From Bacteroidales bacterium (GTDB taxonomy: Bacteria; Bacteroidota; Bacteroidia; Bacteroidales; Paludibacteraceae): DNA of 6,521 bases. The notes beneath the pieces are model-generated. The model worked only from the letters and a program-made list of their open reading frames with translations. It made no database searches and was not told the DNA's origin. Each line of letters begins with the position of its first letter. Position 1 is the first letter of the stretch. The DNA lies in contig CAAFXN010000164.1 of the NCBI GenBank assembly GCA_900766775.1, forward strand, positions 1 through 6,521, written 5' to 3'. A program made the position numbers and the translations under genes. Below, one piece after another: positions 1 to 4,278 of this stretch.

Positions 1-33
1 GCAATAGTGCCTGTTGAGAATTTATTATCATAA
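1..33 (+). CDS. C-terminal tail of an upstream gene (partial, unidentified)
   Basis: Reading from base 1, frame 1 is open for ten codons (AIVPVENLLS) and stops at TAA 31-33. The other two forward frames stop sooner, and a terminator-like hairpin follows 18 bases later. This is what the 3' end of a + strand gene entering from the left would look like. Ten residues are too few to name a family, and the tail could be chance. The main support is its position directly before the 52-80 hairpin. Confidence 0.3.
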   Translation, partial: AIVPVENLLS

Positions 34-51
34 AGGTACTATGGTTCACAA

Positions 52-90
52 AAAGAAAGGGTGCTTACACTCTTTCCTTTGTATTTTGTT
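52..90 (+). terminator. Rho-independent-type terminator after the left-edge gene
   Basis: Bases 52-63 pair with 68-80: AAAG-AAAGGGTG against CACTCTTTCCTTT, twelve pairs including one G-U and a single bulged C at 76, with loop CTTA. The 3' arm runs into a T-rich stretch (82-91, TATTTTGTTT). It lies 18 bases after the TAA at 31-33, so it probably ends that gene. Confidence 0.6.
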
Positions 91-117
91 TAGTTGGAAG
101 AACGGAAGCTTTGCACA

Positions 118-257
118 GGATGCCGCCGGCAGGCATTAGGCTTTTCGAGGTGGGCGGCGTAGCCGCTCGGTGCCCTCGACTCCCTCACTTTCCGCTGATG
201 ACAAATCAAAAAGAAGTCATTGAATGGATAGCAAGCCATTGAATGACTTCTCTTTTT
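118..257 (+). ncRNA. Candidate small structured RNA between two terminators
   Basis: No ORF is visible here, yet the stretch is more GC-rich than its surroundings and folds well. It contains TGCC-GCC-GGCA (121-131), then a stem TCGAGG (145-150) with CCTCGA (174-179) enclosing GCGGC-GTA-GCCGC (154-166). It ends in the strong terminator hairpin at 208-257. A weak -7-like element, AAGCTTTG (106-113), one base off TAnnTTTG, lies just upstream, with a TTTG at 85-88. The spacing is 17 instead of about 20, so the promoter is doubtful. No known RNA family was recognised. It could equally be a long 3' region, or an expressed or degraded remnant. Confidence 0.25.
208..257 (+). terminator. Long, strong and probably bidirectional terminator hairpin
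   Basis: The 20-base arm at 208-227 is nearly an exact reverse complement of 236-257, with one mismatch, a two-base bulge and an 8-base loop (ATAGCAAG). An A tract begins the left arm and a T tract ends the right arm, so it could terminate transcription in either direction. It isolates the promoter at 401 from everything to the left. Confidence 0.75.
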
Positions 258-400
258 GCATCCCCCAATGGCAAACAGATGGTGCTATTTTCTTACCCGA
301 TTTTTCTTTGACAACCGCGCATCTCTGTAAACAATAATTTGCTGATATACATAGCATTATAAAGAAAATGAAAAACGGCGAAATTTTCTCACCCAAAAAC
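258..400. other. Non-coding spacer upstream of the first promoter
   Basis: No plausible ORF, RNA gene or repeat array is seen here. The DNA becomes A/T-rich toward its right end. Bases 364-375 (GAAAATGAAAAA) recur at 1435-1446 at about the same distance from the second promoter, which suggests that the spacer belongs to a duplicated upstream module. Confidence 0.4.
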
Positions 401-431
401 TTGCATATGTCATAAATTTTTAGTATCTTTG
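401..431 (+). promoter_or_regulatory. Bacteroides-type promoter (TTG, 20 bp, TATCTTTG)
   Basis: A -33 element TTG (401-403) is followed, after 20 bases, by TATCTTTG (424-431), an exact match to the Bacteroidota -7 consensus TAnnTTTG. The spacing is within the usual 19-21. The expected transcription start is about 436-439, exactly where the hairpin at 437-477 begins. It would drive the winged-helix ORF at 496. This is the best promoter in the window. Confidence 0.8.
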
Positions 432-436
432 TAGCC

Positions 437-477
437 TATTTCGTACGCATGCGCTACCACGCATATACGATGAAATA
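437..477 (+). promoter_or_regulatory. Hairpin at the predicted 5' end of the transcript
   Basis: Three stacked stems pair across one loop: TATTTC (437-442) with GAAATA (472-477), GTA (443-445) with TAC (466-468), and ATGCG (449-453) with CGCAT (460-464). Small bulges (446-448, 465 and 469-471) separate them and the loop is CTACCA (454-459). The structure starts within a base or two of the predicted transcription start, so it could protect the mRNA 5' end, attenuate expression, or as DNA serve as an operator. A nine-codon reading frame starting at ATG 449 lies inside it, but I see no reason to call it a leader peptide. Confidence 0.5.
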
Positions 478-495
478 AGTGACCGGAAAATTATA

Positions 496-660
496 ATGGC
501 CATCAAAGAAAATCCTAAAATTACCCGAGCAGAACTACAAAATATTACGGGTTTATCTGAAAGTGGCGTCAAGAAAATACTTCGCCAATTACAACAAAAA
601 GGGCTTCTGAGTCGCATTGGCCCGGACAAAGGCGGTCATTGGGAGATAATAGATAAATAG
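496..660 (+). CDS. 54-aa winged-helix ORF, probable C-terminal remnant of an AlbA_2/RecG-like ATP-binding protein
   Basis: The product is a short winged helix-turn-helix. A helix with the pattern NPKITRAELQNITGLS (residues 6-21) is followed by SGVKKILRQLQQKGLLSRIG and a final GPDKGGHWEI. That order and ending are characteristic of the extreme C-terminus of Schlafen-type AlbA_2/RecG-like putative ATP-dependent helicases, which are usually 400-550 residues long (family knowledge from memory). ATG 496 is the only usable start: the frame is open back to TAG 421 but has no other ATG, GTG or TTG. Codons just before the ATG (469-489, reading DEISDRK) still look like the family, which suggests that a longer gene lost its front. 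A consensus promoter and a leader hairpin precede it, so it may still be made as a small DNA-binding protein. There is no Shine-Dalgarno sequence. Confidence 0.6.
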   Translation: MAIKENPKITRAELQNITGLSESGVKKILRQLQQKGLLSRIGPDKGGHWEIIDK

Positions 661-676
661 CATCCATCTCCCTGCC

Positions 677-720
677 AAACACGGAGACGAGACGAAAACG
701 AGACGAAGACGACACGGAAA
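677..720. repeat. Degenerate 11-bp tandem repeat (3-4 copies)
   Basis: Units are CGAGACGAAAA (688-698), CGAGACGAAGA (699-709) and CGACACGGAAA (710-720). A weaker fourth unit, AAACACGGAGA, lies at 677-687. All are purine-rich on the + strand. The period is about one helical turn. Its role is unknown; it begins 17 bases after the winged-helix stop codon. Confidence 0.5.
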
Positions 721-730
721 CGGACCGTAC

Positions 731-746
731 TGTTCTCGGGAGAACA
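731..746. repeat. 16-bp inverted repeat TGTTCTC-GG-GAGAACA
   Basis: Seven-base arms (731-737 and 740-746) are perfect, with a two-base centre. It resembles the GTTCGC-AGG-GCGAAC element at 2053-2067: both fit GTTCnC, a short spacer, then GnGAAC. It could be a protein-binding site or a short RNA hairpin, and no T tract follows it. Confidence 0.5.
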
Positions 747-787
747 ACGGAAGAAAAACATAATGAATGTATAATATCCTCTTGGCA

Positions 788-801
788 AGGAGGAACCTCC
801 T
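788..801. repeat. 14-bp inverted repeat AGGAGG-AA-CCTCCT
   Basis: Six-base perfect arms flank a two-base centre. AGGAGG would be an ideal Shine-Dalgarno sequence, but no start codon with an open frame lies at the right distance. CTCG-GGA-CGAG (805-815) follows immediately. Function unknown. Confidence 0.4.
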
Positions 802-912
802 AACCTCGGGACGAGCGCTAACGAAGTGCACTCGGACCGAAGAGCGGAGACAATGGTCGCACTTACGATTTAGCGGAGCGGTATCGTTCTTGCGATCCAT
901 TTGCCGAACGCG

Positions 913-1323
913 ATGGCACAAGCAGAATTAGACATATTACTGAACAAACTGAGCGGCCGCTTAACGGGCGACAGCAAGTTCTATACTACCCATCGATATG
1001 GAAAGACGGTGGTTAGCAATTACCCTTTGCATCGTGACCCGAAGAAAGTGACAGCTCAGCAGCAAGCGCAGAGTGACACGTTCGGTAAGGCGGTCAAGCT
1101 CTGCAAAGCGGAAATGAACAATCCGGAGCGTCTTGCCTTTTGGCAGGAGCAGTACAACCAGTACATCAAACTCGCCAACAAGAGTCTCTCTCGTGCCAAT
1201 GCGCAGTTCTTCGGCATCGACCCGAACGCCACGCCGCAATCCAAACAGAAGTACTATTCCACCCTCCGCGGCTTCATCATTGCCCTATTGACGAAGCAAC
1301 TGAAGGAAGGAAATAATTTATAA
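913..1323 (+). CDS. Conserved-looking hypothetical protein, 136 aa
   Basis: I do not recognise a function. The protein is basic and soluble, with no signal peptide or membrane segment. The N-terminal part has a pattern of the type LSGRLTGDSKFYTTHRYGKT followed by DPKKVTAQQQAQSDTFGKAV (about residues 45-64), and the C-terminus has YYSTLRGFIIALLTK. This layout recalls small Bacteroidota hypothetical proteins with an alternating aromatic/Gly start, an asparagine- or aspartate-proline-lysine motif and a 'Q-x-A-x-x-x-x-F' helix, but that is an impression and not a family assignment. ATG 913 is preferred over TTG 901, which would only add PNA in front. There is no Shine-Dalgarno sequence and no consensus promoter; a small stem-loop (880-898) lies just upstream. 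It stands alone, about 250 bases from either neighbouring gene. Confidence 0.7.
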   Translation: MAQAELDILLNKLSGRLTGDSKFYTTHRYGKTVVSNYPLHRDPKKVTAQQQAQSDTFGKAVKLCKAEMNNPERLAFWQEQYNQYIKLANKSLSRANAQFFGIDPNATPQSKQKYYSTLRGFIIALLTKQLKEGNNL

Positions 1324-1473
1324 TTGTAAACAGCATATTCGCCATATCTACGCTGAAGGAGAATTGTCGCAAGAGGCAACTCACAAGAAATCCTTGTTAG
1401 TTTGTTAGGATGAAAACCATCCAAAACAACGAGAGAAAATGAAAAAATCGTGCCCTTGAGGCTAAGAAATAAA
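1324..1473. other. Non-coding spacer with a weak stem-loop
   Basis: No gene is seen. The one structure worth noting is a hairpin at 1402-1429: TTGTT (1402-1406) with AACAA (1425-1429), and GGATG (1408-1412) with CATCC (1418-1422) around loop AAAAC. It has no following T tract, so it is at best a weak terminator for the 136-aa gene. Confidence 0.35.
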
Positions 1474-1510
1474 TTTGCATATCTCAGATATTTTTAGTAT
1501 AGTACCTTTG
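1474..1510 (+). promoter_or_regulatory. Promoter-like element with an over-long spacer, related to 401-431
   Basis: TTTG (1474-1477) and TACCTTTG (1503-1510) match the two Bacteroidota promoter boxes, but 25 bases lie between them instead of about 20. The sequence between is clearly related to the promoter at 401-431: both read TTGCATAT, then TCA, then ATTTTTAGTAT. The extra length here is an AGTAC that partly repeats the preceding AGTAT. It precedes the YhcG pseudogene; activity may be reduced or lost. Confidence 0.5.
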
Positions 1511-1512
1511 CA

Positions 1513-1579
1513 CCCGAATTTGTAAAATTGGGAATTGTGTCAACACCGGTGACCAAATTTTTGCCCTCTGTGACACGAT
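1513..1579 (+). promoter_or_regulatory. Two stem-loops in the 5' leader of the YhcG pseudogene
   Basis: The first stem is CCC-AATTT (1513-1515 and 1517-1521, with bulged G1516) paired with AAATT-GGG (1525-1532) around loop GTA. The second is ATTGTGTCA (1534-1542) with TGACACGAT (1571-1579), nine pairs including one G-U, enclosing a 28-base loop that contains the palindrome CACCGGTG. It ends 18 bases before the ATG. As at 437-477, a structure sits close to the predicted transcription start. Confidence 0.4.
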
Positions 1580-1597
1580 CAACCGACAAATAAAACC

Positions 1598-1974
1598 ATG
1601 GCAGATATAGAGAAAATAACGCATATAGGATTAGTTCCAGCGGAACTCATCAATGACTTGCGGCAGATCATCGACTCTGCTCGTTTGCGCGTGGCAGCAA
1701 CCGCCAATTATGAATTGACGGCGATGTATTGGCATATCGGCAATCGTATCAATAGCGAGGTACTTGGGAATGAGCGCGCTGAGTACGGCAAGCAAATTGT
1801 CGCACAGGTGGCGCGACAATTGTCCTGGTCTCATTTTCTGATAGTTATGCCGATAAAGACAAGTCAGGAATCCGCGTTGCGCAGTATCTCACCGAATTGC
1901 CATCAAAGGAAGTTCTCCTTCGCCAATTGCAAAAATCCCTTGCGGTTGCCAAAGATTTACACACCGACCGATGA
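1598..1974 (+). pseudogene. DUF1016/YhcG-type PDDEXK nuclease, pseudogene with internal deletions
   Basis: The first 75 codons match the DUF1016 N-terminal domain, with typical stretches such as LTAMYWHIGNRINSEVLG and ERAEYGKQIVAQVARQL. At RQL (residues 73-75, bases 1814-1822) the text jumps to SWSHFLIVMPIK (76-87), which in intact homologues lies tens of residues later after a second RQL. At about 1856-1860 it jumps again. The C-terminal motif DKSGIRVAQYLTELPSKE is then found in the -1 frame (1858-1971), ending at TGA 1972-1974. Intact family members have about 330-380 residues and carry the PD-(D/E)XK active site in the missing part, so the nuclease is dead. The original frame stays open to a TAG at 2069-2071 (157 codons), but the residues after about 87 are out-of-frame text. 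The family is often found in type I restriction and other defence loci. Confidence 0.85.
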
Positions 1975-2000
1975 CCGGGACACAACCGAGAAGCGAAACA

Positions 2001-2067
2001 GGCGCACCGCAGAGTGTCCGGTGGACAGTCAAGGAGTAAGTGCGCCGCGCGAGTTCGCAGGGCGAAC
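2001..2067. repeat. Nested GC-rich inverted repeats after the pseudogene
   Basis: An outer stem GGCGCA (2001-2006) with TGCGCC (2041-2046) encloses TGTCC-GGT-GGACA (2015-2027). It is followed by GTTCGC-AGG-GCGAAC (2053-2067), a perfect six-base stem. No T tract follows. It may slow or end transcription from the pseudogene, act as a binding site, or be a remnant of a mobile repeat. The last palindrome resembles the one at 731-746. Confidence 0.45.
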
Positions 2068-2100
2068 ATAGAAATAATCGTTTGAGCCACGCGAAATAAG

Positions 2101-2202
2101 AACTCCTTAAAGCCGAGATAACCGAGACACAAAACAAAAATAAAAAACAGATATAAACTAATACATACATAAATATAGCGCATAGCGCAACAGGCATATA
2201 CT
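2101..2202. other. A-rich leader of the DUF2075 gene
   Basis: The 100 bases before the start codon are strongly A-rich with few Ts, as is common ahead of Bacteroidota genes, and have no Shine-Dalgarno sequence. No TAnnTTTG element is visible, so the promoter is unknown. A perfect 7-bp tandem repeat, ATAGCGC twice (2175-2188), ends 14 bases before the ATG and can also form GCGC-ATA-GCGC (2178-2188). Confidence 0.4.
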
Positions 2203-4278
2203 ATGACGAACCGTTATTTCTACCAAGCAAACATAGCAACATTCCTTGCAGAAGATACCAACTCTATCTTCGGTCAAATGTCGCTTGCAGATGAGATGGT
2301 TACCGCGTCCACTCAGAAGTTCGCTTGGGAGCAAGAAATTACCATTATGAAGAACTTGCTTGCGCCATACTCCAACGAGCCCGCGCACATCATCTTCGAA
2401 TATACCATTCCGCGTTTAGGTAAACGCATAGATGTAGTAGTTCTTCTTCGCGAACGTGTTTTTGTAGTGGAATTCAAAGCCGGTGAAGAAGAATTCAAGC
2501 ACCAAGACGTAGATCAGGTGCTCGACTATGCCTTAGACCTCAAGAATTTCCACCAAGGCAGCGCCGACCGATGGATCATCCCTATTTTGGTTGCAACCGA
2601 AGAAACAGCCTTTTCTACTCTCTGCCAACCCTCGCATTATGACGATGGTATCTACGAGCCTCTATTAACCAATGCAGCTCATCTAAAAGATGTCTTTGAG
2701 TTGGTTTTATCGCAACCATTAGAACCCAAACACTATGCCGTCTCTTTGGATGATTGGTCTCGTAGCCGTTATGCCCCGACACCCACTATCATTGAAGCAG
2801 CACGGTCGCTTTATCTCAATCATAGCGTAGAGAACATCACCAAAAGCGAAGCGGAAGGCGCCCAGTTAGAGACCACCACGCGCTATGTACGCCAAGTCAT
2901 CCGCGACACCAAAGCCTGTGGAGGCAAAAGTATCTGTTTCGTCACAGGCGTGCCGGGCGCAGGTAAGACTTTAGTGGGGTTGAATGTAGCCGTACAACAG
3001 GAGAAACAAGACTTAGCTGTTTATCTCTCAGGGAACGGACCTTTAGTGCAAGTGCTGACAGAAGCCCTGACACGCGACAAACAGGCACAGGAGAAGGAGA
3101 ATGGAAAGAAGATCACCAAGAAAGAAGCAGAACGCGAAGTAAAGCGTTTTATCCAAATCATCCACCGCTACCGCGATAATATGCTCAACAAGGTAAAAGT
3201 AGTGAATGGTACTCTGGAGATTGACCCTACAAAGGAATTAAAAGACCCAGAAGCCGGTTATGGAGAGGTGGAAAATATCGCTATTTTCGATGAAGCACAG
3301 CGTTCATGGGATAAAGAACACATCGCGAATTGGCTGAGCCGTAAGAAAGGTTTCGCAAACTTCCCCATGTCGGAAGGTGAGTTCCTTATTTGGTCTTTGG
3401 ATCAGCGACCCGATTGGGCGGTTATTGTTTGCCTCGTTGGTGGCGGTCAGGAGATTAACACAGGCGAAGCCGGTATAGGTGAATGGATACGTGCGCTCAA
3501 TGAGACCTTTCCAAATTGGAAAGTTTATATATCCTCGCAACTCACCGCTAAAGAATACGCAGAGGGGAAGGTATCAGAACTTCTGGAGAATAACCCCAAT
3601 AAGACTTTTTCTGACGACCTGCATCTGGCGGTTTCGATGCGTTCGTTCCGTGCAGAGAGTTTGTCCAATATGGTGCATTATCTACTCGACGGAGACGCAG
3701 AAAACGTCCGCAAGATATATGTAGACATCGCTGACCGCTACCCGATTGCCTTAACGCGTGATCTGAACAAGGCCAAAGAATGGCTGCGTACCCACGCACG
3801 AGGAAACGAGCGCTACGGGCTGTTAGTCTCATCCAAGGCCTATCGACTCAAACCGCTTGCGATTGATGTCCGCTGCAAACCAGACACGGTGCATTGGTTC
3901 TTGGATGATATCAACGATGTGCGTTCATCTCTTTTCTTGGAAGATGCCGCCTCGGAGTTTGATGTACAAGGCTTAGAGTTAGATTGGACTTGCGTGGTTT
4001 GGGATGGTGACTTGCGCTATACGCCGAACGGATGGAATTTCTTCGAATTCAACGGTGGTAATAAGTGGAATAATATCAAGAAATCCGACCGCCAAGCATA
4101 TCTTATTAACGCTTACCGCGTCCTTCTCACTCGTGCTCGTCAAGGAATGATAATCTGTGTCCCTGCCGGCAATGACCGTATTACTCCAGAAGGTTTCCAC
4201 GAAGACGCAACTCGCTTACCTGAGTTCTATAATGGCACATACGAATATCTGAAAAGTTTAGGAATAGAGGAGATATAA
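2203..4278 (+). CDS. DUF2075 (Schlafen-group-3-type) helicase with N-terminal PD-(D/E)XK-like nuclease domain, 691 aa
   Basis: The protein is probably an ATP-driven enzyme acting on DNA or RNA in the cytoplasm. Residues about 60-115 show a PD-(D/E)XK-like core: E66, RID with D77, then VFVVEFKAG with E90 and K92, followed by a QDVDQVLDYALDL helix. The putative acidic pair and lysine are all present, so cleavage activity is plausible. The DUF2075 helicase follows, with Walker A GVPGAGKT (249-256, K255), Walker B IFDEAQRSWD (361-370, D363 and E364), SMRSFRAE (478-485), QGLELDW (589-595) and the motif VI-like YRVLLTRAR (638-646). Length and motif order are normal for the family. ATG 2203 is the start, with no Shine-Dalgarno sequence. 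The next gene begins immediately after the stop in the same frame, so the two are almost certainly one operon. The substrate is unknown; a defence role is inference. Confidence 0.88.
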   Translation: MTNRYFYQANIATFLAEDTNSIFGQMSLADEMVTASTQKFAWEQEITIMKNLLAPYSNEPAHIIFEYTIPRLGKRIDVVVLLRERVFVVEFKAGEEEFKHQDVDQVLDYALDLKNFHQGSADRWIIPILVATEETAFSTLCQPSHYDDGIYEPLLTNAAHLKDVFELVLSQPLEPKHYAVSLDDWSRSRYAPTPTIIEAARSLYLNHSVENITKSEAEGAQLETTTRYVRQVIRDTKACGGKSICFVTGVPGAGKTLVGLNVAVQQEKQDLAVYLSGNGPLVQVLTEALTRDKQAQEKENGKKITKKEAEREVKRFIQIIHRYRDNMLNKVKVVNGTLEIDPTKELKDPEAGYGEVENIAIFDEAQRSWDKEHIANWLSRKKGFANFPMSEGEFLIWSLDQRPDWAVIVCLVGGGQEINTGEAGIGEWIRALNETFPNWKVYISSQLTAKEYAEGKVSELLENNPNKTFSDDLHLAVSMRSFRAESLSNMVHYLLDGDAENVRKIYVDIADRYPIALTRDLNKAKEWLRTHARGNERYGLLVSSKAYRLKPLAIDVRCKPDTVHWFLDDINDVRSSLFLEDAASEFDVQGLELDWTCVVWDGDLRYTPNGWNFFEFNGGNKWNNIKKSDRQAYLINAYRVLLTRARQGMIICVPAGNDRITPEGFHEDATRLPEFYNGTYEYLKSLGIEEI
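4267..4272 (+). promoter_or_regulatory. Shine-Dalgarno GAGGAG deciding the TTG start of the downstream helicase
   Basis: GAGGAG lies inside the last codons of the DUF2075 gene, with six bases (ATATAA) between it and TTG 4279. This is textbook spacing and stands out because no other gene here has such a site. It supports initiation or reinitiation at the TTG right after the TAA. Confidence 0.65.

Larger units (their letters stand above)
661..912. other. Non-coding, repeat-rich spacer
   Basis: This spacer has no convincing gene on either strand. A 110-codon minus-strand ORF spans it but has Arg/Cys/Leu-rich noise composition and overlaps the winged-helix ORF. It holds a degenerate 11-bp tandem repeat (677-720), a 16-bp inverted repeat (731-746), a second (788-801), CTCG-GGA-CGAG (805-815), and a small stem-loop (880-898) directly upstream of the next gene. 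No Bacteroides-type promoter was found for that gene. Confidence 0.5.

Noticed and set aside
24..47. Minus-strand TACCTTTA as a promoter reading leftward
   Set aside because: It is one base off the -7 consensus, and the nearest TTTG is only about 10 bases away instead of about 20.
449..478. Nine-codon ORF (MRYHAYTMK) as an attenuation leader peptide
   Set aside because: It has no ribosome-binding site and no codon run tied to a metabolite, and it falls inside a hairpin whose palindromic sequence alone explains it.
770..775. TATAAT, a perfect sigma70 -10 box
   Set aside because: There is no -35 partner at 17 bases, and Bacteroidota primary promoters use TAnnTTTG instead. Most likely chance in A/T-rich DNA.
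589..921. 110-codon minus-strand ORF in the repeat-rich spacer
   Set aside because: The composition is Arg/Cys/Leu-rich noise, it overlaps the winged-helix ORF and the start of the 136-aa gene, and it has no recognisable motif or promoter.
1859..2071. C-terminal half of the 157-codon ORF that starts at 1598
   Set aside because: After about residue 87 this frame reads non-homologous Arg/Thr/Pro-rich text, while the family's real C-terminal motif is in another frame. It is a frameshift artefact.
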